Shown: in pieces, positions 10,401 to 22,500 of the stretch
Numbering within the stretch: the stretch's first letter is position 1
How the letters are laid out: each line of letters begins with the position of its first letter
Assembly: GCA_030549175.1 (NCBI GenBank)
Contig: JAUKUA010000002.1
Span: forward strand, 5,766,001 to 5,830,000
Direction of reading: 5' to 3'
Source of the DNA: Lasiosphaeris hirsuta
Taxonomy: Eukaryota > Ascomycota > Sordariomycetes > Sordariales > Lasiosphaeriaceae
DNA length: 64,000 nucleotides
Program-made: the position numbers and the translations under genes
The notes under the pieces: model-generated
Told to the model about the DNA's origin: nothing
Seen by the model: the letters and a program-made list of their open reading frames with translations, nothing else
Databases searched by the model: none

Positions 10401-12366
10401 AAAAGGCGTATTCCTTGTGGCGGGCGACAATGGCGCGTCCCGAGACGGCCTTCATCAGCTCGGTGAGCTGCATCCATCCCAGAAAGATGATGGAGAAGAA
10501 AGCCACACCGCCCCGCAAGAAGGCTCCGGCGGTGTCCGACGGCGTGTTGTAAAACAAGGAGCTGACTACCAAGCCGTTGCTGATGATGGTGAAGAACTTT
10601 GTGTACAGCTCGGTCCGATCGCCCCAAATCAACCAAAACTCTCTGCGGGTGCACGCTAGCACCTGCTTCCAGAAGCTCACCGTGTAATTCGACCGGTTGG
10701 CAACACGCTTCGACTTTTGCTCCTGGACACTCTCCTGGAAAATCCTCGCGTCCGCATGTCCCGTCTGCTGCAGATGCGTCTCAAAGTCCTTGACGTCCTC
10801 CAGCACCCTTTGGTAGGCCGGGCTCGCGCGGAACACCTTCTCCAGCTCCTCGGCCGTCTTGGGCGTGCTCTCCTCGTGGCCCTCGCGGAAGTGGCGCGCG
10901 ACGGGGTCGCAGATTGAGGTCAAAAAGTCGGCTGTGGTCTGTCTTGGCGGGGCAAAGAAGCCCAAGTCGACAAAGTATTGCCGGGCTTGGTTCGCAGGTC
11001 CCTGGTACAGCATGCGGCCCTCGTCAATGACCAGGACCTTGTCCATGAGGTCGTAGATGCCCTCGCCGGCTTGGTAAAGCGTGGTGATGGTGGTACGGTC
11101 CGAGACGTCAGTCATGATGCGCAGCGACTTGGCGTAGTCGAGCGCGGTCGAGGCGTCCAGGCCTCGCGTCGAATTGTCCCAGCAGGCAACCGTGCTCTTG
11201 GTCGCGAGCGTCTCGGCGATGCTGACGCGCTTGCGCTCGCCGCCAGACACGCCGCGCACGTAGGCGTTGCCGACGAGGGTGTCACGCGTGTGTTTGATGG
11301 CGAACATGCGGAGGAGGGAGTCGATAATGAGCTCGACGTCGTCGCGCAGGTGCTTTCGGGTCTTGTTCAGGAGCGAGAACTTGAGTGTCTGGCTGACTGT
11401 CAGGGTCGGCATATGCTGGTCGTCCTCGCCATTGTACACGACCTCGCCGCGGTAGTGCCTGTCAGCCTCCGCGGCCGAGATACCGCTGTATGACACGTCG
11501 CCTTCCACTGAGGCGTAAGACCCCCGGTTGTTGGCAATGACTCTGAGAAATGTGCTGCAGCCGCTGCCTGGCCGGCCCAAGACGAGCATCATCTCGCCGT
11601 GGCGCACAACTCCGGTGAAGTCGTGGATCAGCGTTCGGAGCTCGCCCTGGCTGCCCATGCGCAACGCTGGGATCCAGCCGCTGAGGATCTTGTACAGATC
11701 AGGGCCAAAGGTACCAATGATGGCATGGGGCAGCGTCCGCACGAAACTGGCATTGCCACCAATGCCCTTGACCGTGAGGTTCTTGAACACTACGCCAAGC
11801 TTCTTAGTCGACTCGCCCGCCTCGGTGCGCTTCTCGAGATGGCCGTCGCGCATGAACTGCTCAAGATGAAAATCATCACGCTCCTCCTGGGACTCCTCGT
11901 CAACATCCGTCTCGTCCTCCTCCTCATCAGCCACACCGGCTGTTGTCGGACGCCGGCCACTGACGCGGGAAGCAATGCGCTGGAACAGGCTTGCACGTCG
12001 CGCGCCCGAGGCCGTTGTAGCAGCCCGGGAGGCACGAGACGTCGCCCGTGAGATGGACCGCGAGTGGGTGGCACTCAATCGGTTGGTCAACTCATGCTGG
12101 AGCTCCTCAAAGTCGCGCATGGCGAGCCGGGGGTCAACGGGACCGCCAACATCAGCCTCACCCCAGGTGCCCTCGCCTACGGCCGAGGCAAGATCAGGGG
12201 TGCCCATTTCCGTCGTGTCGCCCGAAGTCTCCTTGTCGTGGTCGTTGTCGTGGTCGCTGTCCATTGTGTGCTGGGTGGGATCGCGGTTGTGCAGCGTCTC
12301 TGGATATGAACCAACTGCCTCTGTCGCCCGCCGGCGAAAGGCCTCCTCGGGGGCTTGGGCCCACAT
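7463..12366 (-). CDS. Full-size ABCG (PDR-type) multidrug transporter, 1590 aa
   Basis: This is an ATP-driven plasma-membrane efflux pump of the pleiotropic drug resistance class, which exports azoles, toxins and other hydrophobic compounds. Three exons sum to 1591 codons: 12366-8062, 7983-7670 and 7616-7463. Both introns lie near the C-terminus. The layout is NBD-TMD-NBD-TMD. The first nucleotide site has the degenerate Walker A GRPGSGCSTF near residue 263 and the signature VSGGERKRVSIAE. The second has GASGAGKTTLLN near 958 with FLDEPTSGLD. This Cys-for-Lys swap in the first Walker A is normal for fungal PDR pumps. The PDR motif region around NLTCAPNQLVPQGPG resembles the Snq2-like subgroup. 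The long acidic/Ser-rich N-terminus is typical. The gene appears intact. Substrates cannot be read from sequence. Confidence 0.95.
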
Positions 12367-15300
12367 GATGATATTTGCTTGTCGATATCAGCAATCTCGA
12401 GGAGGGGTCGCACTCGCAGCGAGATAGAGAAGAAGAAAAAAAAAGGGTGCCAGGAAAACAGCCAATCCAGTCACGGCACGGGCGAATCCTGCCGTCCGGA
12501 CGCGCACGGGATTGGATGGTGGCCGTTTAGAACCAGAAAGACCTGAGGATCGGACCTGCACGACCAAAAGGTGATCCAGAGTTGATTTGGCAGCACGCAC
12601 TAGAGTTAGGCCGGGCTAGATAGCGAGTGGGAGGGGGGGGGGAGGGGGGGTGGAGGGCCGGAGTTTATGGTATAAGGCGGACGAAAGACAATCTCCACGA
12701 GGTTGCTTAAGACCGTTCTTGTCATGTTCGGCTGGGATTCCAGGCCGGCCACCCCTTCCTCATATGTACGGATGCGGGTAGCGCCCGACGCATCGAAATA
12801 CAAAAACCATCGCTTGCGCCCTTGGTAAGCAACACGCAGCGGCGCCCCGCGGCTTCCACTTGCCCTTCTTGACTCGGATTACGGTACCAAGGGCACGGCC
12901 CGGGGATGTCGCAGACACGAGCTGGGAGCAAATCGGATCAGAACAGTCAGACTGCGAGACATGGACTGCAGCGCCGAATAAGCAACGGGCATGTGACGCA
13001 GGGAAAGGGTCGCGACACAGAGAATAAGGACCCGTCTTCGCCCACGATTGAGACCCCCCCCCCCCCCCCCGCCATAGTGTCCATCCTAGTGCTCTCCCTT
13101 GGAAACCCCGCCGATCTAGCCGGGCAATCCACATTCTACCCGCAATACGACGCGTCGATACGCTGCAAACGCCCCTATTAGATTCGCTCCAAAATACGCT
13201 GCTCCCAAACCCCGGAGCTATCTCTCTAAATCCGGTGTCAACAGCGTAATACGGCCCAAAGTGCTGCCCACGTTACAAATCCGCTCTTTGCTGCCAAGCC
13301 AGATTGATAAGGGCTTTTGGGAGACGCCCAAAGCTCGGCACTCCAATGATGGCTATTTCCTCACAGTGTTCTAGCGTGTTCACGGCAGGCACGGCAGGCC
13401 GTTACTAAGGGCGGTGAGATTTTTGAGGTTTCAGCACTCAGGTACAGATTGCGACAAGCCTTGAAAAAGCGGGGTGCAGTGGGCGGCGGGTAACGGCCGG
13501 GGCTGGTGAATGTGACGTTGGGGGAGTGAAAAACAAGCCGGGAATGTGGTGAGAGGAGGGGCGTGTGCCTAAAAGATGATTCATCATGGCTCATCATGGC
13601 TCATCATGGCCCATCATGGCTCATTGCGTTTTGGCCAATCCTGCCCCACCACGGCTCGCTCCCGATTCGACGATACGCTGCCCGCTCGCAATTGAACCAT
13701 TCACCTAGCCACGAGCCACCGCAAAGGGCATCGCGTGTATGTCGCGCACTTTAAAACCACCTCAAACACAAGCACCCTTGAATCTAGGGACCACGCCCAG
13801 AGCCGGGCCGTTTGCGGCGTGACTGTCACGCGCGGCTCTCATCGGCGAGGCTGCCGCGTGCATCCTCATCGTCGAGCTCTGAGTTTGTCTGTGAAGCCTG
13901 CCAAGATGAAGGCATTTCGGTCAACCGAATGTGGACTAAGTCCGCAGGAACCCTGCAGCCGGAGCAGTCTGGGGCCCAATGATGAGTGGTGATGGTGAAT
14001 GGTGAGGAAATCAATAAACCATCCTCAACTTCCAACTCCACAGAACCGTGCAGTGTTCGAGAGTACCTTGGACAAATCAGAATGATTCATGATCATTCAT
14101 AAAGGGCTCAATTGTGAGACCAGTGCCATGTAGAATACTAGGCAGAGCGGGAATACAAGAGCTTGACTGCCGGCTGTGCAATGAATGTGATGGGTGTAAT
14201 GATACCACTTCTCGACAGTTTAAACACGTGAAAAACAGGTAAGAATGCATACCTGAAGATTCATAACTTAATATGCTAGCTGATGACAACAACGTTCCCT
14301 ATGCTTAATTTCTGCCCATGTTGACAAAACCAAGTCAAGAGCCGACATCGTCTGAAAGCAACCAACCCTCACTCTGATCCCATCTATCCATAGGTATCGG
14401 ACCCTGACTAACTCCTACCACCCTTCAGATTAATCGGCTCCAAATACAACCTCTTGAAGGATACGACGGCGAACTTTTGATTAGTCAATTTGATTAGTCA
14501 ACCGTGAGGGTGACGGTCATCCTCTGGATTGATGTCAAACAGCTTGATGGTGGGGATCTTGACCACTCCATCTGCTCTACAACTTCGAGACACCAGCCCA
14601 GTGTTATGGTTGCCCGGGGTAGGGGTACCTCAGGTGGCCGAGGTCAGAGATCCCCTGGGCAAGACTTGTTCACAACAAACGGCGAATTTGGGTTGGGGGC
14701 AGATACAAGGTAGAAAGGTGAAAGCAGTTGGCAACCGTTCCCTCCCAAGAGATTGTTATAACTACTAGGGACTCATCATCCACAAATGGGGGATCGAACG
14801 TGGAATCGAACATGATGTTGAAGTAGATGGGAAGCAGGACAAACACAAGACCGCCGTCAAGGAAGTAATAAATGTTGAGTGATGTGGGAACCAACACCGA
14901 CGGAGCACTAGCAGACAGTCTTGACCATCGTCGTCTGCCAATTGAGCCAAAGTTCTTCGACGGGCTCGATGCCGCTCGGAGATAGTGGGATCCTGTGGAT
15001 GTCATGGAGGTGGGCATGGAGCGTCTCCCAAGTCTCTCCCATTTCCAGCGCCGTCCTCTGGGCCGGCCTCAGGCTTATTTGCCTGGGCCGCAATGATGTT
15101 TGCAGGGTGCCGTGGTCCTGAGACGGGCTCCTGCATGGCACATCCAGCAAGGACGCGACGTATTCCTCGCTTTCTATTGCGGTTGGGCCTGCTGCTGCAC
15201 AGTTTTTTCTCCTTAGCGAATCCCTCCCGTCTCTGCGAGCCATCCATCGGCATCCATCCCCCAACACGTAACTAGCCTCTGAGAAGCGACTGAGAGAAAT

Positions 15301-15521
15301 CGGGAATATTTTGCGGGACACCCGTACTTGAGCTGTGGGATAGAGCAAGGTAAGCCTGAAGGTATTTTTCTATTGAACCCAGATTGATTCAACCAAGATA
15401 CCTTAGTCGGGGTTACACAGAGGCTTCGAGTTGACTTTGTAAGGCATTGAATTAAGACACTAAGGTTCAGATACAGTAGAGCTATCTCCCAAGTCCAGCG
15501 CACGGCCAAGACATCCTTGCA
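12367..15521. other. Gene-poor interval of about 3.1 kb
   Basis: This is the 5' region of the ABC pump and the 3' flank of the bZIP gene. It holds G-rich runs at 12630-12650, a run of about 18 C near 13053, and the TCATCATGGC tandem repeat. Open frames between 14670 and 15350 on the minus strand look weakly protein-like but carry no motif I recognise. Confidence 0.55.
13581..13620. repeat. Four tandem copies of TCATCATGGC
   Basis: Four 10-base units lie head to tail, the last differing at its first base (C for T), followed by a partial unit. They lie about 1.2 kb upstream of the ABC transporter start. Any function is unknown. Confidence 0.85.
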
Positions 15522-16286
15522 TCAAGACTTCCCAGCCTGCACCATCTTCAGCATCTCCCGCAACGCCTCCACCTCGGCCTCCCGCCTCGCCAACTTCACC
15601 TTGAGATCATCCCGCTCCTTCTTGACTTCGTCAACCTCCTCCTCCAGCTCCGAGATCCGGTCAAGCTTCTTCTGCCGGTACTTCTTCGCAGCCACGTTGT
15701 TGCGCGCACGCTTGACGAGGACGTCTTCTTCGTCGTCCTCCTCAGCCTCAGGCGTGGGGCGTTTGGTCGGTGGCCGGCCTCGCTTCTTGGGGTTGTGCGG
15801 CTTTGGTACCGACAGGGTGAGGCCGGGGTGCGGAGTTGCGGATTGGTAGGACTGGGAGTCGGGGCTGAGCGAGGGTGGCTGGTCCGAGGTGGTGCTTGGG
15901 GCGGTGGTGAGGATGTCGTCAAAGATGGAGGGGGTGGAGGACCCGGGGAAGGTGGGGTCGGGGGATGGGAAGGCGGCGAGGTCGGGTATGTGCATCTGGG
16001 TGGTCGAAAAGTCGGGGTAATCAAAGGCTGAGATGTCTGCTAAGGGGTCGAGATTGACGATGTTGGGGTCGAAAGAAAAGTCCAAAAAGTTGTCCCACGG
16101 CGCGAGGGTGACGAGCGAGTCGAGACCATAGTCCTGGTCTCTACTCGGCGCCGGGCAATTGGTGTGGCTGGAAGAAGCCGATGGCAGTGAAGCGAACGGC
16201 AGCAGCTGCTGAGCATCCTGCGCCGGCCATTCTTGCAGAGTGAAGTGGCCTCTTTCCCGAGGCCAAGGGTGTGTTGAAGGGGCGGA
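15522..16286 (-). CDS. bZIP transcription factor (5' exon unresolved)
   Basis: Basic-leucine-zipper proteins bind DNA as dimers. The C-terminal part has the basic region KRARNNVAAKKYRQKK followed by a heptad zipper rich in Glu/Lys, ending about 15 residues before the stop. The Asn/Ala/Ala/Tyr/Arg pattern is a fungal variant of the GCN4-type NxxAAxxxR motif. An AT-hook-like KKRGRPP precedes the basic region, and the N-terminal half is acidic and Pro/Ser-rich, as in activation domains. The frame is open back to a TGA at 16287-16289 but has no in-frame ATG before the acidic domain, so the start must lie in an upstream exon. A candidate acceptor CAG lies just before 16217. Its target genes are unknown. 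Confidence 0.8.
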   Translation of the reverse strand, partial: SAPSTHPWPRERGHFTLQEWPAQDAQQLLPFASLPSASSSHTNCPAPSRDQDYGLDSLVTLAPWDNFLDFSFDPNIVNLDPLADISAFDYPDFSTTQMHIPDLAAFPSPDPTFPGSSTPSIFDDILTTAPSTTSDQPPSLSPDSQSYQSATPHPGLTLSVPKPHNPKKRGRPPTKRPTPEAEEDDEEDVLVKRARNNVAAKKYRQKKLDRISELEEEVDEVKKERDDLKVKLARREAEVEALREMLKMVQAGKS

Positions 16287-17202
16287 TCAACCGTGAGGAG
16301 ACAATCCCTCGAAAGCTTGGTGTTTGTGGGAAGGAAAAGGCAAGGGGCGAAATGGAGGGGGAAGTCGCGTGTTTTATGCCTGAGATTCCGGGACTGGTCG
16401 CTAACACGGGTCCCACTAAAAACCCGAGACCTGAGGCTGCGCTGATAGACCGACACCCAGCAGTGACTCACACCTCCCACAGCCCGGTCGCACCACATGC
16501 TGAGCAGGGCTAAGTAGTTGCTGATTGGAGCACTGCCATCAACACAGTGGCTCTACATGGTCCTTTTGATGTTATCAACCGGCATCTCCTAACGGCCCGT
16601 AACGATGCTATGCGGAGAGATAGACGCTTCTGCACCGCATACCTTGGCTAGGTAGGTAGGTAAGTAGTCAAAGGTGCGCTTATTCGCGGGGGCAGAGACG
16701 AGACGCCCAAGGCATTTTCAGCCCACCGAGACAATTCATCTGAAACTGGTAAACACAAAGCCCTGGGTTAGACAATGTTGCTGCATCCGGGAACGCCTTC
16801 GCACCTTCCCCAAAGAGTTGTGCATGGCACAACGGAGCCAGCACGACTTATCCAAAACTCCCTATCCAGACAACTCCAACGAGGTTAGGCTGTATGTCTG
16901 ATAGGTTTCCAGCCGAATTGCCGCACAACGCAATCGGCGCTGGTGGGGGGATTTGGCGGCCACACCAGATCTCACGCCAGCATTTTGCGACGCCATCGAC
17001 TTGACCCGCCAGCTTGGGTTGCAATACATATAGATCGACTCCCTCTACATCATATTGGATGACACGCGATAGGGCTGAACAGTCAACCTCCACGTCGCCG
17101 ATTTACTAGGGCGCTGATCTCAGGCTTTGTGCTGGTATTGTCTCTTGCAGCGTCAACAATCACGGTTGTTATTCGGCCATAACTCCTACTAGCCTCTGCT
17201 AG
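16287..17202. other. Intergenic / bZIP leader
   Basis: This probably contains the unresolved 5' exon or leader of the bZIP gene. A GGTAGGTAGGTAAGTAG run lies near 16652-16668. A minus-strand open frame at 16848-17093 has no recognisable motif. Confidence 0.5.
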
Positions 17203-17466
17203 CTGCCCTTCTATCCACACACCTGCTGGTATGGCTTCATTCATGTCAAGAGCCCTAGCCCGTTGCCTTTTCCGCGCCTAGCTCGAGTCTATGAACATGC
17301 CTGCTCCATGCCCCGCGAGGTTGCCGGCAAGTAGGAGCCCCTCCTAGAGCTCATCGAGACCAGAAACCACTACCATCATGAGGCGATAGAGTTGACAACA
17401 CCAACAAACCTCATTGGGTATATAATTGCTAACAATATGCAACGCCAGTCTACGATGCAAATCTAA
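17203..17466 (+). pseudogene. Unrecognised coding remnant with in-frame TAG
   Basis: One frame reads as plausible protein for about 87 codons, with residues such as YPHTCWYGF, RVYEHACSMPREVAGK, then TAG (17332-17334), then EPLLELIETRNHYHHEA and a normal TAA end. There is no ATG at the front. I do not recognise the family. Its 3' end overlaps the end of the MFS gene tail to tail. It could be a gene or transposon fragment, or chance. Confidence 0.28.
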
Positions 17467-19721
17467 AGTCTAACCGCTTATTCCCCGAGTCATTAGTCGT
17501 CGATAGGTAATGGAACTTCTCCCCCTCGCTCATCGCGTCCCACACCCTATCCCGCTGCCGGTTCCGGAAAACATAGTACGCTTTCGTCGAGAGGTACAGC
17601 ACAATGTTGAACCCAACGGCCCCCAGCAACACGCTGTTACCCCGGTGGTACTGCGGCGCATCGTCCGCGCGGTAGATATTCGCCGAGATGATACCTCCCC
17701 TGCGGTGTGTCAGCTGGATCCAACGTACATAGTGGGATGGGGACTGTGACTTACGCTTGAACACACATATTATACATGGCTGCACCTACGGTCCGGCTCC
17801 TGACGGTGTTGGCGTTGCGGGATACCCAGCCGACTTGGATTGGGTGGGCTGTGGGAGTCAGTCGGGGTTCCATCAGGGTGGGCGGTGCAGCGGCACTTAC
17901 CGTAGGGACTCCCCAGAAAGATCGACATGACCAACCACGTCGTCCACTTTGACACGCCCGACGCGTCAACAAATCTCAGCCACAGCAAAAAAGGAATCGC
18001 CCAGATCTGAGGAATCATGGCAACGAGGGACATTTGGCTGATCATTTGGCTGAGGTATGTGAGGATCAACATGTTCACGACTGCGGCTGTTAGCGATGGC
18101 CCACAAGGGGATGGAATTTATCAAGGTACTCGAAACTTACTATGAAGCAGCTGAGATGGGATGACGAGCAGATTTGTCTGAAACGTCGTGAACCCCATCC
18201 CTTTCAGCGACAGTGTCAGGTAGATATTTGGCGTAGCAAACGGGATGTGGTTAAAAATGCCGATAAGATACAGCGGCCACAGGTCGTAATCCCACAAGCT
18301 CTTCCACAGTAGCTTGAACGAAATGGCTTCGCGGTTGTGCATGCCACCCTTGGAGGGGTCATCGCGAATGACACGGTTGACGATGATTATCTCCTCTCTG
18401 CAAATCATCAGCAATTGCATGCTGGGTCAGTACGACCAATGCATACCGAGGAGTAAACCACCCCTTCTTCCCCCGAAACCAGCTCGCAGTTTGTGTCGGG
18501 CCAGCCGGCATCAGGCCAAACGAGAGCAGACCAAAGACCAAAGTGATCACACCCTGCGACTCATTAGCTTCCCCTCTTCGCGGCACTAAAAGAATTCAGT
18601 GTTATCAACTTACCTCGATGAGAAAAAGCCACCTCCACCCTGACAAGCCACCCCACCCCCGCAGATGGAGGAGCGCAAACGCCGAAAATGCCGCAAAGAT
18701 GTCGGCAAACACCATGGCCGTCCAAAAGAAGCCCATGCGGATGGTGAGCTCATGCGCCTTGTAGAAATACGACAGATACAGCACCACGGTCGGGATGAAG
18801 CCACCCTGCAACGTGCCCAGCAGCACCCGGGACACGAGGTAGCCGGCCCTGCTCGCCAGCGTGAACTGACTGGAGGCTACGATAGACCAGAGGACCATCT
18901 GGGTGGGGATCCAGCGGTCGGGCCCGAGCCATTTGCTCACTAGCTGGGACGGCACTTCGGCGAGGAGGAAGGAGAGGGAGAATAACGAGTTGCCGATGTT
19001 GTAGTCTGCGGCGTGTTAGTGGTGTGGCGACAAAATGTGTTTGGGGGGGGGGGGGGGGGGGAATGACTAGCCGTTTGTGGTAAGGCCCAGCTCGGGCAAC
19101 AGGTCGTCTGTCACGGCCTGCTTGATATTGGCGCGGTCCATCTCCAGGGCGCAAAACATGAGGCACGTCCAGAGCATGATCCTCATATCGATCTTGCGAA
19201 CCAGTGCGTTTTCTTCACGCCATGTCCAACGCGCCTTGGGGCTGAACCGGTGAAAGTTCTCCCTGGGGCATGTCAAAATCCTATCTCTGCGGTGCAAGCA
19301 GACCCGGGCAGACTCACCAGTCGGGTTGTGGTTGGTATTGGCTGGCCAAATCGGCATCATCGAACACGCTAGGCTGTTACCGGTCAATAACAGCCTTGTC
19401 GACATCGAGCTTTCATTCGGGCAGTCGCACCTGTGTCGCGATGGAATCGAGATCCTGCTCCTTGCCCTTGCCCCCGCTGGTGCTCCAAAAATTCCTCCTG
19501 ACCTCTGGCTCACCGAGAGCCCCGCCTTCGCCAATCAGCGCTGTCGTGATGTCGGCATCCTCCTTGCTTATATCAGACCCATATTCCGACTTGACATCTT
19601 CATCACCGTCTTTCCACTCCTCCAGCCTTTCGTCGATGTCGGTTAGTTGGACTCTGGACCCAGAATTCCGCTCGGTCGACCCGGAGCCGAAAGTGTTATA
19701 CAGCCGGACAATAGGGGGCAT
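17450..19721 (-). CDS. MFS permease, Dal5-like anion:cation symporter, 9 exons
   Basis: This is a plasma-membrane major facilitator of the allantoate/pantothenate/vitamin permease type. Nine exons give 606 codons in consistent phase: 19721-19431, 19373-19318, 19262-19072, 19005-18614, 18553-18447, 18397-18141, 18080-17901, 17848-17755 and 17699-17450. After a hydrophilic N-terminal extension of about 130 residues comes [17 protein letters not shown], typical of this family, then [12 protein letters not shown] in helix 1, DYNIGNSLF, and GWRWLFLIE closing helix 6. Later helices include [12 protein letters not shown] and a C-terminal tail from FRNRQRDR. Intron 3 appears to use a GC donor (GGCTAG) and contains a run of about 18 C on the sense strand. 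All other introns are GT-AG. The transported compound is not predictable. Confidence 0.88.
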
Positions 19722-21394
19722 GGTCGCGAGTCTGGCCAGCTACAGCCTGAGACAAGGCACCGGCGGGAGTGAAAAAAGGGCGGAAAGAAAAGAGAAGGAA
19801 ACGGCAAAAAGGGGGTCGGCTCTCAGACAGAACAGAAACGGCAGGCGGCACAGACCTTATAGCAGCACCGCTGGCGCCAGTGCCCCAGTCGTCCCAGCTC
19901 TCGTCCAGGCTATTCTCTGGCTCGTCCATACCGCTGGCAGGAGGTCCAGTAGTGCCGGCCGGCGGCCGTGTGCTCATCGCACCCGTCGCAAGGCGCAATC
20001 TGAGATGAGACTCGTTGGGGTGCGGCGCGCGGGGTGGTGGGTGGGTGCGCCAGTCATCTGCATTGGACACGAGCCGACGACGGTGAGACACCCACTGGGG
20101 GCAACCCCACAGAGGCTGGCGCAGAACAAAGCCTAAGGACGGGTGCGCGGGCGCGGGGGGCACGCGTTTCGGCCTCAGGAATCCGGACTGGTACGATGAT
20201 ACGATGTGCGGGTGGAGGCAGAGGGCATAACGAGTGCCGTAGGGTGGTGCTGAGACCTCGTCTCCTCAAAATAAACGCTGACGAGGGGGACAGCGGGCTT
20301 TCTGTGTGCGTATGTGTTGCTCTATGACGAGATGGCGCAATGGGCGTGTGACAGGCAGGCGGCCAGCGACAGGTCGAAGCTCCAAAGACGCGACGAATGA
20401 CGTGCTTTTAGGAGCAATGGCGAGAAGCGAATTCATGGGCGCAGAGCAATCCCGCCCGTGGGATGAAGATGATGTGCACTTGCCAGATCGGAAACGGAGA
20501 CGTGCATAAAGGGGCAATCCGAGATCAAAAAGACGCCATGGGTATTTCAGATTGCCATCACCCCCTTCTCTGCCGTCACGAGACGATGTCGTTGCGAAAA
20601 TGATGAGGTCGAAAAGCGCAAAGTGGCCAGAGCAGCCTGGTCATTTTTGTCATGAAACAGGGTTAGGGTTGTTAGAAACATCCGTCTCAGCTGCCAAGCC
20701 CATCCAGGGAGCTGTTCCTTCCCCTTTTGGCCGTTTCACAAATAAGTGAAGTAAATATGGGTGCAAGTTAGCCTCAGTTCAACTTTTCCGGAAAGACTAA
20801 AGCATTGATAGCAAGCTTCTTCTTTCTTTGTCAACAAATGCCCTTCTTTATGCCTCCATGATAATATGTCATCAACTCGAGTTGAAGTGATGCCGTTCCC
20901 GCAATGGTATTGTCCTATCAAAAACCAACCGATCCAGATCTAACTTGAATTGTATCATTCTCTCGAACTCAACAACTTTCCTTCACCATTGAAGGTATCC
21001 AGGCTCTCGAGCGCACGTGCAATCCCCCAATATCATAATACATATTCCTCGCAAAATAGCATTGAAATGTAGGGCTTGTCATATTTCGAAATATTCAAGG
21101 TACGTTACGATGGAAAGGTATGCCATTTCATTTTTTTTTTAATGAGTTGATATGTGAGGAGGCTCAGAAGACATCATTACCCGAGGGAGAAGCTAGGACA
21201 TGGAGGTCACCGACCATAACATACCCTATCGGGGCCATAAATTGGAGCAGCTCTACTACCTAGTATATAACCCATTCCCATCGCTTGAAAGGGACAGTTC
21301 AGATGCAAATTTCCACAAATCCATTGAACCCATAAATCATTTCAAAGCCTAATAGCGACTTGATTAAACTCATCATTCTCATCCTTACCTGCCT
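19722..21394. other. Intergenic, about 1.7 kb
   Basis: This is the 5' region of the MFS permease, followed by AT-richer DNA from about 20.7 kb. No supportable gene was seen. Confidence 0.55.
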
Positions 21395-22069
21395 GAAAAA
21401 TTGCGATAATTGCTCCTCACGGTGAACAGGTAGCACAAATCCCTCGGGCTTGGAACCATACTAAACTCCCGCAGCAACTTAAGGTCGCAGATGGACCCGC
21501 ACAAAGCTTTCTGGACAGTGCTGCTTCGGTCTTAAGTAGGGCTAAGCTTACGAATGAATTCCATGAGTTGATTGTAGCTACAGCTTTGATACACGATCGC
21601 ACCACTGGCAAAGCCACCGTTTTTGTTGCCAGGAATAAGGAGATTTTACTACCTCTTAATCACAGCTTGGATTTTAAGACTCAGCTTGAAGAATATCTCG
21701 CAAAACTTCTTCGTCAACCCCAACAAAACCACTTGCGATCGTGACGCGAACTTAGCCCCATATTTCGAACAGATGCTCACAGACACTATCAAGCACTCCC
21801 GCGAGCGCATCAACATGCTTCTTGAGCACGAGGACATTGGAAATCCAACCATGGACCAATTCCTCTCCGCTCTCGAAAGTCTACGGGTCATGATACATGC
21901 CCCATTTATCAGATCACGCGATAGGATTGGCAGAACCCCAGCTCGAGACCTGAGAGACTTCAAACCACTCAGCAAAGATGACCCGGCCTTGCTGGAAATG
22001 GTTAAGAGTTCGTGGCAGTTTCAGAAACTTGATCAACTCGAGACCAAAGCGCTGGATACATGGAAATAG
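21395..22069 (+). other. Unrecognised gene or remnant, two coding-like segments
   Basis: Segment 1 is open from a TGA at about 21392-21394 to TGA at 21742-21744 and has no ATG at its head. It reads as plausible protein, for example PRAWNHTKLPQQLKV and TGKATVFVARNKEILLPL. Segment 2, about 100 codons in another frame from roughly 21757, includes YFEQMLTDTIKHSRERINML and SALESLRVMIHAPFIRSRDR and ends in TAG at 22067. A GTCAAC...TTAG intron of about 43 bases (21713-21755) would join them in phase but is short for this genome, so a frameshift is equally possible. An acceptor CAG before 21430 could bring in an unseen upstream exon. I do not recognise a family. Confidence 0.42.
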
Positions 22070-22500
22070 GTGGTTCCAATTGGAGGGTCAAGTGAGGACG
22101 CAAGCCGGAGCTCATCCCCAAGCCGGAGCCCTAGGCTGGTACCTCATGCGACTCGGATGGGAGCAACACTGACTCGGAGTTGTCATCAAATACGACTGCC
22201 CGAAGTGTGCCTCTCCTGGGTGACAATAGGCTCCCAAGCTACGAGAATACCTACGGAGGTGGTGGTGTATATTTGGTGTCAAATTCGGACGGTTTCATTG
22301 AAGTAGAAATTGTCACAATATACGGTTATAGACTTGATTTGGAATGATAGACTGGTAAACACTTTAGAACTTGAACGAAAATAGATTGGGATTAGATCAT
22401 CACGATTGTTTTTTTTTTGTGTATTGGTACCCTGTGTGCAAACTATGCTACAGAGTGGAAGGTATCTACCTAGGAACTGGGGTCGTGGTATGAACGATGA
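22070..22500. other. Intergenic
   Basis: This has a T run near 22410 and no gene I can support. Confidence 0.5.

Noticed and set aside
13581..13620. CRISPR-like array
   Set aside because: Ten-base head-to-tail units without spacers in a eukaryotic sequence form a simple tandem repeat, not a CRISPR array.
14670..15348. Two overlapping minus-strand frames between the ABC and bZIP genes
   Set aside because: Some stretches look protein-like, but neither frame has a motif or a consistent splice path.
16848..17093. Minus-strand 81-codon frame with plausible composition
   Set aside because: No ATG start, no family and no adjoining exons. Left as an open question only.
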